Positions 23,881 through 37,112 of a DNA stretch of 64,000 nt are shown one piece after another (position 1 is the stretch's first letter; the number at the start of each line of letters is the position of its first letter). Source of the stretch: Ephemerocybe angulata (taxonomy: Eukaryota; Basidiomycota; Agaricomycetes; Agaricales; Psathyrellaceae); contig JAACJK010000059.1 in assembly GCA_013368325.1 (NCBI GenBank), positions 310,001-374,000 on the forward strand, written 5' to 3'. The position numbers and the translations under genes are program-made. The notes beneath the pieces were generated by a model. That model was given only the letters and a program-made list of their open reading frames with translations, was not told where the DNA came from and made no database searches.

Positions 23881-24722
23881 GGGGGCGCGGTGGCTCAGTG
23901 GGAACCACCGCGACTGCCTGCCACTGCACACCCCCCGGCAGGCACCCGGCCTCTTTCGCCCAGGCCTCAAGATCGACCCCACGAGCTCCTGGGTTTTTAC
24001 GCCACATATCTTCTCTTTTCGCCCACTCCCGACGGTTCACCCAACGTTACAGCAATATCAGTCACCTTTCACACCTCGCCTAGGCCACCTGCGCTCTGCC
24101 GACTACCCGATTCGGCAACCCATCAAACTTCGGCAACAGCTTTGGTCACCGCGGTTCCAGTCCCACGGCCCTAGGACCGACGTGGTCTGGGTTGTGCGGT
24201 AGCGACTGCCACCGAGAACGTGGGCCAGCACGAGAGTATTTCCGGCCAGGGATTGGGACCCCATATGGTCGGCCTGGGGGTGTAAGATGGCAGAGGGGTT
24301 GCGCGCAGAACGAGTACCTGTTAGGGAAGGTGGGGCACTGTGCTCCGAATGGATGGCTTTGTCAGCCTGGGCAGGAGTTGGGGGTTACGAAACGGAAAGG
24401 AGGCGGGGACGGGAGACCGAAGGCAGGAGAAGGAGACCGATTGCGCCGAGAAACGTTGAACCAGATTGATCACACCCACCTATTATATCCCTGGACCGCC
24501 GCTAACAACCAGTATATTCGTAAATTGTAGTATATCTGGTACATAGTCTTGCCATCTGATCTGATCAGCCGGGGCACGAGAGATAGCATGGCCGCATCCG
24601 ACCATGCCGCGATATGGACTCTTAGCCCAAATAGGGGCACATTATGATATAACGCTTACATACGATACATGTACACTAGACACAGTCCAACATGGGGTTC
24701 TCCCCGTGGACTTTAAGCGAGG

Positions 24723-24754
<32 letters not shown>
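23881..24754 (+). mobile_element. Poly(A)-ended retroposon (SINE-like), 9-bp target duplication
   Basis: ACACTAAAC occurs at 23872-23880 and again at 24755-24763, directly after a run of about 27 A. The 5' end has an A-box-like TGGCTCAGTGGGAA (23891) and a B-box-like AGATCGACCCC (about 23970). No long frame is present. These are marks of LINE-assisted retroposition of a pol III-type transcript with a long unrelated body and tail. Confidence 0.85.
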
Positions 24755-24756
<2 letters not shown>

Positions 24757-24763
24757 ACTAAAC

Positions 24764-27029
24764 ATAGCTATTCCGCAGCATTCTAGCTCTGTGCAAGATG
24801 CGTGTATTAAGATGGGCTCTGTCCTCCCGTGCAGTTGTGAAGATGCAGGCAGCGGGTGAGGCAGCTGCAAAGCAGCTGAGGACCTGCGAGATGATACTGA
24901 ATATTGAGTGAATGTGCACGTGATTCCGCAGTTATCCATTGGTTGTCCAGCAGATCTACAGCAGCTTCAAGGTGAAGCTCAGAAGCAGCATTGAGTGCAT
25001 GAGTGTGCATCAACTGCATGACTCATGAGTAGGAGGGAGTCTCAGGGAGACTTTCAATACAAGTGTCAAGTTTGTACAATACCAAGTGTGTAGGTAGTAA
25101 TTTGCAGGTGACAGTGCTAATCAGGAGGCACAAGGATTTGAGTGTATTTGGTACAAATTTAGAATGGGCAGTGTATAGAAAGGGTATTGATGGATAAAAG
25201 AAGAAAAACAAGCAAGGCCCTAAACAGCACCTGACAGGTGTGCCACCTTGCATACTGCAGCATGCAACTTCAGATATCTTAGATCAGGCAGTGCCAGGTC
25301 TGGATTGCAGGGTAAGAACTTGACTGTTCTTGAGACACCCTGATAACACATTATAGACTTGATGGAATATGTGTTTTTACTGGCAGGACCTTCTTGCAAC
25401 ATGGTTAGAATGTTGACATGCAGTCCTCAAGCAGTTCTAGCTTAAAAGCCAAAACACTCACTTGTTCAAACCATAGATTCAAGTTGTCAAATGCTACGTG
25501 CACATGGAGAGCAAATGTTAGCCTGCCATAAATCTTTTTCCTCTGGAGCCCTCCTAAAGCATTGAAACCACCATACATTGTGGCATATCAGGACTCAACT
25601 AACCTTATCCTCATGGTCATCCACATCATTAGTGGATGGTGGAAAAATATGGGCAAAATTCGTTACATTAGCCCCTTCATTTGAACTAATTCTTGAAATT
25701 TCTGGAAACTGCCATACTTGAGGGTCAGGAAAGCTAGTAATCATGCAGCGGTACCATCGTGCTTGAGAGCCTTTTAAGAGTAGGAGGTTCAGCAAACATA
25801 AAAGAGGTCTAATTTGAGAAGAGTTACAGAGTTTTTTGCAGCTTGGTGACTGTGGGGGGACTGGCTGCAGCCAGACCAGACTGGCAGGTAACAGATCACG
25901 GAACAAATCCCTGAAATTGTCAGTGAGTGCTGGAGTTGGCCCCTTGGTTCAGCGGACTAATGGACTAATGATGGATATGTCAAATAAGATAGGCAGGGTA
26001 AATAAGAGAACTTGAAGACTGACAGAGGTGAATAACATGGTCAATAAAGCTTTCAGAAAACTTGCTCCTATTCACGGACCGAGTAATGTGATTAGTGATA
26101 GGTTGCGACCACTGTCACATAGTGCTTGATAGCCAAGGCAGCAGGTGTTGATAACCCCTTTGAGCTGTGATGCCACGCATGCCAGTGGCCTCCAGTCTTA
26201 TTGCAGTTTGCTTCTTGAATTCAATATCAGAGTCCATGAGGTAGATAGGTAGGTAGGTAGGTAGGTAAGAACAAATCAGGTATAGATTACAAGAAGCCTG
26301 GCCCCATATGGCAGGTTATTTATGATTTACTACACAAAGCCAAGCAACCCATGATAGATATGCATTACATTTCTCTGCCTTTTACATAACAGAGACTACA
26401 TAGAGATTGTTAAATAGGCTTCAAAGACTGTGTTGGGCACATTAGCAAGAGAAATGTGGGTTGTGAGGCTAGGGTTCTCCATATGAATGCCATCCTCACC
26501 AAGTGCACAGACAAGTTCGACACCAACCTTAAGCCTAGTGTGGGTATTGGAAAGTCCAGCCCCTTCCAAGCTGGTTTTGCAGGAGGTACAGTCAGTCATG
26601 TGGTTCTCAGTTAAGTGTATTCTCCAGATTCATTCAGATAGGGAGGCATAAGTGACCTGAGAATAGGCATATGTGTGTATAAGTATGTTTGAAGATGCAT
26701 AGAGTGTCCTATAAATATTTTACTCCCCAGCTATCCAAAATGTGTTCGAATGTTTGGACACCGGGCTATCGGACACCGGTGACCAAACATGACTAACAAC
26801 TGATGGTCATTGAGATACGTGCCGCTTCATCCTGATCATTCATTGCATGTCGCAGATCTCATTCCAAACTATCCCTACTGCTCTCAAACTTTACATCTGG
26901 TATTTAGGATATGTTCTTTGTATTTCGCCAAGGATTTCTTCACCTCAAGTTAAATGGATCGGCCTTTACAAGTGAATGTCCACTGACACCCTCCCCAAAT
27001 CCAGTTCCACGACTCAGAAGCAGGGGATG
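24764..27029 (-). other. Gene remnants only
   Basis: Open minus-strand pieces at 25019-24807, 25906-25595 (with QVWQFPEISRISSNEGANV) and 26599-26396 (starting MTDCTSCKTSLEGAG, a CxxC pair) look like isolated exons. None links to another in a convincing frame, and I recognise no family. Confidence 0.3.
26244..26268. repeat. (TAGG)n microsatellite
   Basis: A pure tetranucleotide run of about six units of TAGG. Confidence 0.9.
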
Positions 27030-29120
27030 TCAATTCGGCCCTAATTCTTTTCTGGGACGTGGCCTAGGTCGCTCCAAAGCCTTGGGCAAAGAATATATGG
27101 GCTGTGAATCTGGAGGAGGTGTTGGGGATGAACAGGTGGCAGGCTGATCATACATCCCGTTTAGAGACACGGGCTCAGATTTGTCTTCCATTTCGCCTTG
27201 TGTGCTCAGGCTTGTTGGGGTTGGATACTTGTGAAGGTGCTGTTCTTGGTGATACAAGCCTTTTGCTTCTGGTTTGCACCTGCTGCTGTTGCCGCCTTCT
27301 TCACTCTGGCAACAGCCGCAGCTTGCTTCCAAAGTGCCTCCAGTGCCTTCGCTTCAGGCTGCTTGCGAGCTCACTCTAGTGCTGTTGCTGCCTTCACCAA
27401 TGCCTTTATCCTTTGTTTCTCTACCTCGATCTCACGCTTCAGTGCAATTTGGATGGATTGGCAGAGGGCCTTGAACTGTGGGCGAGCTTCGACATGGACT
27501 GCATAGATGTCCTTCTCTCACAGCTTCTTTGCTAGTGCTGCAATTGACTTGTCTGAAGTAAGGTGTCGTACTCCTGCCACCATGCAGAGTGCCGGATCCT
27601 TCTTGCACTGAAAGATCTGTTTCCATAAGTTTGCATTTTCTAATCCAAGTAAAAGGATGCGGGTGTGGTCAGCTTCTAGTTCTTGCCGTGCTGACTCCAG
27701 GAGCCTCTGAAGTGCTTTGTTTTTAGTTCTGAGTAAGTCCCGAGATGCAAGATGGGAGAGTGTGGGAGGTAGATCTCGGAGAGTGCATTGGATTCCCCGT
27801 GCAAGGGCAAGTGCATTGGGAGCGCCATCAGAATCCTGAAACGGTGTCACCATCATCATTGGCTTAGCTACTGTGAGGTTTACTGAGGGTGGCTGCGTGA
27901 TAGATGAGGTGGCTCCAGAAGCAGATGAGATGGTAGGGGTCACGATCACGGCACCTGGTGTAGTGGCTGAAGGAGTTTCATCCTCATGTTCTTCATCAGA
28001 TAGAGGTGGGTGTTCACCATCGGATTGCTTGCCCCGCTCAGTACTGTGGCCATCAGAGTGAGAACTGGTTGAACTAGTTGAATTGTTGTCGTCTTCCATG
28101 TCGGTAGACTCTGAAATCAATGCAGTTGGGACTGTGCATGGTGTCACCAGCGTGTGGTCAGAATTGGTAGCCTGGCCACTAGTAGATTGAGAATTGGCCT
28201 TCATAATGTTGGCTGTGGTATGACGAGCTGGATGGGAATGATTTCAATGAGTGGGGACGGCTCCTTGAATGGGTGAACTGCCTGTGTGCTCGTGTTTGTT
28301 GCTGGTGCGAATGCTGACTGAGGAATAGCAGAAGGGTCAAATAGGACGATGCCAGTCTTTGCAAATGATGCTTTGATGGTCATGTCCTTCATTGCTTGTA
28401 TCCGTGCTTCTGAGTAAATGTTGTTACATGTAGCCTTGTTGACAACAAACAGCCTTCCACATTGACGACAGTAGGCCGAATATACCGACATCGCATGGCT
28501 GGAGGGTGTGGGTCATATGAGATGGAAGGCAGATGATTTCGATGCAGTGCTTTCTGGCAAAATTGATGAAGGCATGCATATAGTGAGGGCCATCGAGAAT
28601 AGGGAGCTGGTATCTGCCTGACTTGTTGCGGGCTTGGGACCAAGGATGGAAATCCTTTTGACGCCATTTCAATCCAAGCTCCTTGTCAGTCCATCCATTC
28701 GGCGAGCATGATATACTAAAAGGTTAAAACATTAGATTTAAGTAATTTGATCTCGCATTATTAGTCGGGCCCACAACATACCTCGCACTGTCAGGGTTAT
28801 TCTGACCCCATCGTGTATTAAGATACTGACCCTGAAAGACGACTGCTGGGGGAGCCATAGAGCCATCAGCGCATGCTGTTTCGAGGAGGGAAACGTGTTC
28901 TCGATTTCCATCCTCGAGATTATGGGCCGTCGATAAATCACAATCCACAATCGCAGCCACTGATCCACCAACACCAAGCTGCATGCCTTTTTCATCCATG
29001 TTGTAGGTATTCTCCAAGGAAATGTCAAACTCAGTCATGATCCTATGGAGCTCTTCGGAGTACTCCTTTACTGATGATGGGTTCAGGGCCTGTGCGTGAC
29101 ATTTCTCGAGACCTTGTGAC
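27030..29120 (-). pseudogene. Pogo/Fot1-type (DDE_1 superfamily) transposase, degenerate
   Basis: Minus-strand reading: YSEELHRIMTEFDISLENTY, NMDEKGMQLGVGG (first catalytic Asp region), REHVSLLETACADG, PPAVVFQGQYL, then, after a break near 28720, LDGPHYMHAFINFARKHCIE and LPSHMTHTLQPCDVGIFG (last catalytic Asp region), and SFAKTGIVLFDPSAIP. A Ser/Asp/Glu-rich linker and a coiled-coil C-terminus follow (ESARQELEADHTRILLL), with more broken frame to about 27030. The DNA-binding N-terminus is missing, cut at about 29120 where copia sequence begins. Frameshifts and stops make it inactive. Confidence 0.85.
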
Positions 29121-29125
29121 CACTA

Positions 29126-29295
29126 GAAAACTTTGCGACGCTCAAGGGGACCAACGATTCTACCTGGTCTGGTGATCTCGAGGCCTGGGTCAAAGCCCAT
29201 GGTCTCTGGCGCACCGTTTCAGGTGCTAGCACGCGCCCTGTGTTCCAGGAGGTCAGTTCCTCGCGACCATTCGATGGCCTCCCGGCTCCTGTTAC
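29126..29295 (+). mobile_element. Copia gag N-terminal fragment
   Basis: The frame reads NFATLKGTNDSTWSGDLEAW then VKAHGLWRTVSG, the usual start of a copia-type gag. A matching piece in the other orientation lies at about 36960-37112. It joins LINE-like sequence at about 29295. Confidence 0.6.
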
Positions 29296-32065
29296 TCGTC
29301 CTTGGCCTGGAAGGATGGTCCCCCTCCTATCCAGGAGGAGTGATACCCCACCATCACGAACATAGCCCCCACCCTGGATGCAGTTTCCCAGTTCTTCTGC
29401 AACATGCCGCCTCCCCCTACCGATGCTGCACTGTGGGGCGAGGTCGAAAACCTCGCTGACTCTCTGCGTCTCATGATTGAGACCATCACGCAGACCCGAT
29501 AGGAGTTCTCAGAGGACCCGGACCCAACCCGGATACTCGTCCTCCCTCACCCAGCTGGGTTGGACAGGAATATGTATTCTACCCTCCATAAGACCCTGCC
29601 CAGGACTCTGCCCTCTCTGGCAGTAGGGGCCTCCAGCAGCACCATATTCAGCCCCAGCAGTGCGCCCCTCAGCAAGGGCAAGCATCCTGGGGGCCCCCAA
29701 AGCCTTCCAAACCCTCTGCCCTGACCCAGGGTAAGAAACCCTCTGCCCTAGCCACTCCTGGCCCGGATTCAGCTGTGCAGGATGTTGAAATGGGGGAGGC
29801 TTCTCAGAAGCTTCCTAATCCAGCCCCCTCTGGCCAGAAGCCTCCAGCTGTGCGCCCCGGGCCCATGTGGCTCCCAGGCCCCAGCCTATAGCGCCTACGT
29901 TCCCTTTCCAGCGCTCTATTCCGGCCGGGCTCCCCTCCAACCCCTGAAAGGCCCGCTTTACCAAGCGCAAGCCCACTTCCTTTGCAGCTGCTGCAAAAAC
30001 TGCGCCTTCTTCAAAGGTGGCGGGCTCGTGGAGCTTGCCAGGGCCGCACCCCATGTCTTGGCTGACGACATCCTCAGGATGCATGCCATCGCCCAGGGAA
30101 CTCCCTCCTCGACTTCTGCAAAGAAGAAGAACCCCTCACATACCACGGCGGCCTCGCACAAGCAGGTCCTGGTAGAATTCAAGCCAGACAGGAACCCTGG
30201 CAATTCAGTCCCGTATGGCACGGTAAGCGATGGTGTTAACCGTTGCCTCTGCCAGTATGATCCTCAGACACTTGCTGGCAGGCGCAGTCGCATATGGTGG
30301 ATGGTCTCTGACCCTCACCGAAGTCCCCTCGGAGGTCGAAGTTGACCATATCCGAGGATATCTCCATCGTAAGCTGCCGGATGCGGTCGCTTGGGTTGGC
30401 CTCCCCTCGTCCAAGAGCTTTCTCCGGCTCCCGAATGTGCCCTTCATCCTCGACGCTAAGACCAACCTGCGCATCAAGCCAGAGGGCATCGCGTACGCGT
30501 TCGAGGCCTCGCCATTGAGATCTGATCTTGTTCTGGCTAGCCCCCTCGCGTCGTCAGGAACTTGAAGAGCAGCACCCGCTGCGACGTGCTCTTTGACATC
30601 TGGGCTCCCAACAGGGACTCCGCGCCCAGCGCCTCATAAAGAAGGAGCTGCTTATCTACGGCCAAAAGTGCGTCATTCAGGCTGCACGTGCCTCTCCCGG
30701 GACCCCTCTCTGCCAGACGTGCTGGAAGTGGGGGCACCCAACCAAAGCCTGCCAGGGCCGTTTTTGCTGTCTGGAACGAGCATCGCCATCAGTGCGGCGG
30801 CTGCAAGGGCAACACCAAGGCAAACCCCCCGGTTCTCCCTACCCCTCCAGGTGCAGATTTCCCTCATTCCTGGAAAAGCCTAGGCTGTCGCAGGGATGGA
30901 CACAGAGTCTCTGACCGTAAGTGTCCACCGATTTGACTGCACCTGGGCTATCAACAGTGCGGCCGCACTAGCACTCACACCCTTCCTTATGTCTAGCTCG
31001 ACAGACAGCAAGACTAGGGTTCTGAGTTTCAATATTGCTAAGAACTAAACCCCCTTGGCAGACTATAAGACAAGCGCCCTCCACGGTAAGCAAAGAGGGA
31101 GCCGATGTTATTGGAGCACCCCGCTACCCCAACTGGCTGTGTATGGCGAGACTCCCAAAGCATGGTTCAAGACCCGTGTCCTGATCTATATTTCTAATAG
31201 CTGATGCACTGGCACCCTGCCTATCATCAGGACCTCCTTAACAACCTTTGGGTGCGAACAGGTGCTGCACTTCATGAAGGTGTACACAGACGACCACACC
31301 GTGCCATCAAGCTCATTGCTGAGAAGGCCGATGCCTTGCCTGCCCTGTCCTATATGGGTGGCGACTTTAACTGTCACTCTAGGGAGTGGGACCCTCGGGT
31401 CTTACACCACAGAATGACAGCTATCCTCCTGCTGGAGACAGCAGTAGACTAATCAGGGCCCGACATATGTGTCGCGAGCTGATCCCAACGTGCACTCAGT
31501 TATTGACTTGGTGTTCGTGCCTTGTTCTGAGGTGCTCGCATCACAGCCATCATGGCTGGGTGATCCAGAGCTGATCCCATCAGGGTTACCTGATCCCATA
31601 ACCAGGGGCCCATCAGACCACTATCCGGTGGCCTGTAGCATCGTGTACCGCCAATCTCCCCCAGCGGTGAGGCGGCGCACTATCAAACCTGACAGCGATG
31701 AGGAGGCCGAGTTCGTCTCAGAGCTGGTAGGAGTTATTGGGGGGCTTAAACAGCACCCTGTCGCCACTGCCGATGAGGTGGAGGATTTTGCGCAGGCAAT
31801 AGCCAGCGCATGCAACGAGGCATGGCTACACCATTCCAAGGAATTCAAGGTGAAACCGCACTCGAAGGAGTGGTGGGATGCCGGATGAGATGCTGCGTTA
31901 GCTGCTTACAGGGCCGATCAGACCCTGGCCGGCTACAAGGCACTATGAACTGCTACCAAGGCAGCCAAGCACAAGTTCTTTGATGCTCGTATCAAGGAGG
32001 TTGCAGAAACTAACAAGCGCCCCTGGGACCTCATGGCCTGGGTCAGGGAGTGCAAGACCTCCGGC
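29296..32065 (+). mobile_element. Tad1-like LINE, 5' half: ORF1 zinc knuckle plus endonuclease, degenerate
   Basis: ORF1 pieces: ALWGEVENLADSLRLMIETI (about 29430), then VAYGGWSLTLTEVPSEVEVD and the CCHC knuckle CQTCWKWGHPTKAC near 30712-30753. The apurinic-type endonuclease shows GGDFNCHSREWDP (about 31360) and GPSDHYPVACSI (about 31610-31640). Several frameshifts and stops interrupt all parts. The reverse transcriptase is absent: the element breaks off at about 32065 where reverse-orientation copia sequence begins. Confidence 0.8.
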
Positions 32066-32263
32066 GCATGCGCAGGAGGGACGACAAGCTGAAGGGGTGG
32101 GTGCTGGGTGGTAGAGGGACCAGAGAAGTAGGGCTCGAAACTCGGCGCATTCAGACATAATGTGCTTCCTGGTGAGCGGGTTATAGACATTCCAGCTGCT
32201 CACTCCCTCAGGGTAGCCCACAAAGACACATTTCTCCATGTGTGACTCCAGCTTCTTGCGCTT
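32066..32263 (-). mobile_element. Copia fragment (region between integrase and reverse transcriptase)
   Basis: Minus-strand MEKCVFVGYPEGVSSWNVYN is nearly the same as the corresponding piece of the longer copia copy at about 34860-34760. It lies between the LINE and an LTR. Confidence 0.75.
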
Positions 32264-32570
32264 TGTGGAAATCTACAGTGGTGAACTGAAGTCCCAATAG
32301 TCAGGGTACTGAACTCAATGTCATTTAAGCGAAATACTACACACCTGAAGTCCCAATAGTCAACTAAGGGACTCAGGATGCCTACAGCTGTGTCTAAACA
32401 AGTTGAACAGTCACATGAGAAGTCACATGAGAGATAAGCGGATTAGATATGATAAGGTAGAAGATTAGATGAGATAATAGAGAAAATGCGCAGATAAGGA
32501 TGGATAAGGCTGATCTGCCTATGGATAAGGTTGGATAAGAGTGTAGTTACCAAGTCAACTACTTCCACCA
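32264..32570 (-). repeat. Copia 3' LTR, 307 bp
   Basis: In coding orientation it starts TGGTGGAAGTAGTTGAC and ends GATTTCCACA (TG...CA). A purine-rich AGGGGAG tract precedes it, and the pol stop codon TAG lies within its first bases. Related LTRs are at 36564-36805 and 44067-44218. Confidence 0.75.
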
Positions 32571-35500
32571 CACTCCCCTGACTGTAACACACTCCCCTAG
32601 TCCAACAGAACTCCCAAGTGGTCCTTGCAAGGCGCACCAGAGGGAGGCAAGAGCCTTGGTGAGGGCATCAGCAGGCTGCTCAGTGCCCGGGATGTGCACA
32701 GGCTGAATGCGGCCGCTGTTGACCACATCTCTGAGCCAGAAGGAGAGCAAGTCAAGGTGCATCATGCATCCAAAGTGCTCTGGGTTCTTGCTGACACTGA
32801 TAGCAGCCCGGTTGTCGATGTGAAGCAGCGAAGCACCCTCCTGAGGAACCCAAACTCCCAAGGATGTTGCGCATCCATAGAATCTCCTTGCCAGCCTCCA
32901 CAGCAGCCATGTACTCTGCCTCTGTGCTGGAAAGTGCAACAATATGCTGAAGCTTGCTGGACCAACCCACAGCACCACCAGCAATGGTAGTCACATATGC
33001 ACCAGTAGAGCGACCGGAGTCAAGGCAGTCACCACGGCATCACAATAGGTCTCAAACCTAACAGTGGCACCATTACCGGGTAGGTGAGCTTGTAGTCCAT
33101 GGTGCCCTTGAGGTAGCGAAGGAGGTGTTTGAGGTGGGTTGGAGCTGAAGCGGCCAAGGAAGCCAACAACATAGGAGATGTCAGGGTGTGTCATGGTGGC
33201 AAGGTAGAGGATGGCGCCAAGGGCACTCAGGTAGGGAACAGTGCGCATGTGCGCCACTTCCTCTGGTGTCTCGGGACCCATGATCTTGGAAAGCTTGATG
33301 CTAGGAGGAAGAGGGGTGCCCACAGGTTGCAGTCGGACATGCTATAGCGCTCTAGGAGGTCGAGGAATGTACTGGCGCTGGGGGAGGGAGATGGAGCGAA
33401 GGGGACAGTTCCTGGAGATCTCAACACCCAGAATGAACTTGGTCTCACCCAAGTCCCTGAGCTTGAAGCGCTTGCCCAGGTCTTCAACTGTGCGGTCTAA
33501 GGCAGCCTTGGCCTTGGAAGCGAGGGTCATGTCATCAATATAGACAGGGACAATCATGCGATACCGTCCTTCGCATAGATGTACACGGAGCGGTCAGCAA
33601 CAAGCCGGGTGAAGCCCATCTCCAAAAGCGCAGAGTGCAGCTTCAGATTCCACTGCCTGGCACCCTGCTTGAGACCATAGAGGGCCTTGTTGAGCTTGCA
33701 AACCATGTTAGGCGGACCTTGGTGGAAGCCCTCAGGTTGGCGCATTAGATGACCTCGTCCAAGTCACCATTGGTGAAGGCAGAGGAGAAGTCCACAGAGC
33801 GAAGCTCCATGTCCTCAATGCCAGCAGCGGCGAGGGTGGCTCGGAACGCAGCAGGACGGAATGTAGGGGCATGTGTCTCGGTGTAGTCGACTCCAGGACG
33901 CTGGCTGCACCCCATGGCGACTAAATGCCCTTGCATCACTCCAGAGTCCCATCTGCATTGTGCTTAGTCTTGAAAACAAAGCCACAGTCAATAGCCTTTG
34001 CACCAGGCGGAAGCTCAACTATAACCCAAACTCAATTCGCAATGAGAGTCAGAACCTCTTCTGCTGCAGCTGCGTGCCACTCTACATGGTCCGGACCAGC
34101 CATAGCCTGCTTGTAGTTGCGAGGATCACCTGTAGGGCCTGCAGCGCCAGCGAAGTCTCTGTTGTCTCACCATAACCACCCAAGTCATCATTAATATCTG
34201 GACCAATCACAGGAGTAGGCTCCCGAGCCTGCCATATAGGATTTGGTGGCACTGGGGCAGGCTCAGGCGATGGAGAAGGTGAAGGGACAGGAGCTGGAGC
34301 TGGAGCAGGTTCTGGGGATGGAGACGGCGAGGGGGAGCGCGCAGGAGGCAATGGCGGCGTAGGAGCACGCTGAGCAGGCACAGGAACTTTCCACCACTCC
34401 CCTGGCTTCTTTGACTCGTGATTCGAGCGTCGGACAAGCTCTGAGGCACAGGAGTGCGCCCATGGCGTCTGGAGGTGCGGGGAGCGCAGGAGGCAAAGGA
34501 GCCAACTCTGGAAGAGGTTCCGGAGCAGGATCAGCAGGAGGTGGAGCTGGAGCAGGTGGGGGAGCGACAGGGCAGGGACAAGAGCTGGAGGAGCAATGAT
34601 GGGGTTTGAGGGGTGAGGAGCAGAGGGAGGCGCAGCTGGAGCGTCGAGCTCAATGCCTGGGAAACCAGGGACCTCTGGCACAGGGGCAGGAGGAACGACG
34701 AGATGAAGGGGTGGGTGCTGGGTGGTAGAGGTACCAGGGAAGTAGCACTCGTCAAACTCCGGCATTTAGACGTGATGTGCTTCCTGCTGAGTGGGTTGTA
34801 GAAATTCCAGCCCTTCACTCCCTCAGGGTAGCCCACAAAGACACATTTCTCCATGTGTGACTGCAGCTTCTTCCGCTTGTCCCTCTGCACAAAGACATAG
34901 GCCGTACATCCAAACACCCTGAAGCGACTCAAGTCCGGCTTCTTACCATACCAGGCCTCATACGGCGTCTTGCCAGGAAGCGCAGAGGTAGGCAGGCAGT
35001 TCCACACCTTCACCTGAGTGCCAAGGCAGCAACCCCAGAAGGAGGGAGGCAGCTTAGCCTGGGCTAGCATCACAGTGACGTCCTCTAGCATGGTGCAGCT
35101 CACTCGCTCTGCATTTCCATTCTGCTGGGGGCGGTTCAGAGTGGTATGGCGCCTCTGGATGCCCTCAGCATTGCAGAAAGTGTCGAACTCGGAGGACATG
35201 TACTCCCCACCTTGTTGTCATGCAGAAACTTGACCTTTCGGCCTAGCTGGGTCTCTGCGAGCGCTTTGAAGCTTTTGAAGGCCGCAAATGTTTCGCTCTT
35301 CCTCTTGAGCATGTAGACGATGCGGTAGCGTGTGAAGTCGTCAATGAACGAGACCCAGTAGCGATAGCCCTCTGGAGACAGAGAATGGGCTGCAGAGGTC
35401 AGAGTGGATGAGCTCAAGGGGGACGAGGGCACGATGGCCAGGGAGGGGAAGGGCGCAGAGTGCATCTTGCCAGCCAGGCAAGCTTGTGGATGTCCGCAGA

Positions 35501-37112
35501 GTTGTGGTGACAGGGGCGCTCGTGCCAGAGCTGCAAGTCAAGCGGGCGAGTCGAAATCGCGTAGGCCGCCTCAGCAACAGGCAGAGTCGCACTCTCGATG
35601 AACGCAACGTTGTTGGAGGTGATGCGGGCTCGGAATAGCGTCATACCAGTGCGCATGAAGTGCATGAAGACAGAATCAATGAGAATTGAGAACTCGCAGC
35701 AGCGGGTGAGGTATAGACATGAGAGGAGGTTGCTACGGAGTTGTGGGAGGGACATGGAGAACGCGTGTAAGCTCCACGGATCGCACCCTCTTCCCATCTA
35801 CAACTGGATCGATAATCACAGTACCAACCCCAGCTGAATAAATAAGACTTCCAGATAGTTACGCATCCAGTGGTGATGAGGCGTCATTGTAGACGTGCAG
35901 CCTGAGTCTGCATTCCAACGGAAGTCAGCATGGGGTTGAATAGAGGAAGAGGGATCAATGGGATCCGGAACAGCACTTGCATTTCCAGCAAACTCCGTAA
36001 CAGAGGAGCTTGCAATCGCACTAGCAGCGGCCTGGGAGGCGCAGCCTCCTGAGCCTTCTCCTGAGCCTTCTTCGCAGCCTGCTGATGCTTCTTGCCCTGG
36101 TGGCCTCCCTGAGCGACGTACTTGCACGCTTTGCGCTGCGCACTGGCGAAGGCATAGCAGGTAGTCTGAGCGTGGCCAGGACAAGAGCAGAACTCGCAGA
36201 TGGACCAAGCGGAGGCAGCAACGGACATGGCGGTGGCAGACTGGATGTCTGTGGTGCGATGTCGACGCTGCTCCTCAGTGAGGAAGGCCTGGGTAACCGT
36301 GTCCTTGTCCAGCTTGTCCATGAGGAAGAGAGATGAAGCGAAGTGCGAATACTCATCAGGGAGGGCTCGGATGAGGACCATGGAGGCTAGCTCTTTGTCT
36401 AGGGCGCTGAGGTCGAACTCCTTGGGCCTGAGGGTCTGGCAGAGCTTCATAGCCTCGTCCATGCAGTTGATAAGCATCTGGAGAGTCTCCTTCTCCTGCT
36501 TCCGGATAGAAAACAGGTCGTCGTACTCATTGAGACAACTCCTGCCGTGTTTCTGGCAGTAGGTATTGAGAGTGGTTGACTTGGTAACTACACTCTTATC
36601 CAACCTTATCCATAGGCAGATCAGTTTTACCCATCCTTATCTGCCTATTATCTTGTCTAATCCTCTACTTTACTAATGATTATCTAATCCGCTTATCTCT
36701 CATGTGACTGTTCAACTTGTTTTAGACACAGCTGTAGGCATCCTAAGTTCCTGAGTTCAGTACCCTGAGCATTGGGACTTCAGTTGACCACTGCAGACTT
36801 CCACAGTAGGTCACCTCCAGGGTGGTCCACATGGCCTGAGGGTCGTCTCTGCAGCGGTTTACAAATGCCTTCTGGTCCTGCTCAAGCGTGAGCCAGATCC
36901 AGCCAGCAGCCTTGTCGCTTTTGGCATCCCAAGCCACTTTCCTGCAACTCAGCGCATTTGGCCTCAAAAGTGTCGCGGAGCTCTTGCTGGCGGCGGAGGG
37001 GGTAGCGGACTGCGCAGACTGAGAGGGGGCGGTGGCACCTGTGACCTAGGGCGAGGAACCGACCTCCCGGAAGACAGGGCGCGTGCTAGCACCTGAAACG
37101 GTGCGCCAGAGA
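32559..37112 (-). mobile_element. Ty1/copia retrotransposon body, degenerate
   Basis: Minus-strand order is gag, protease region, integrase, reverse transcriptase, RNase H. Gag: LSALDKELASMVLIRALPDE and the knuckle CEFCSCPGHAQTTC (about 36190). Integrase core: SFIDDFTRYRIVYMLKRKSE and NRPQQNGNAERVSCTMLEDV, then TAYVFVQRDKRKKLQSHMEK. RT: GAKAIG-type entry lost, then RPGVDYTETHAPTFRPAAFR, LNKALYGLKQGARQW, and the catalytic VYIDDMTLASKAK. RNase H: ALSSTEAEYMAAVEAGKEI. Many frameshifts and stops. The 5' LTR is missing; at about 37112 the copy meets another copia copy head to head. Confidence 0.88.
36564..36805 (+). repeat. Solo LTR inserted in copia gag, 5-bp target duplication
   Basis: GTAGG flanks it at 36559-36563 and 36806-36810. 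The 242-bp LTR ends GACTTCCACA and lies opposite in orientation to the copia it interrupts. The gag frame is open on both sides (TLEVTY before, CQKHGRSCLNEYDDLFSIRK after). Confidence 0.8.

Noticed and set aside
32264..36805. A complete copia element with two LTRs at these positions
   Set aside because: The two LTRs are in opposite orientation, and the one at 36564 has its own target duplication inside gag, so it is a separate solo LTR.
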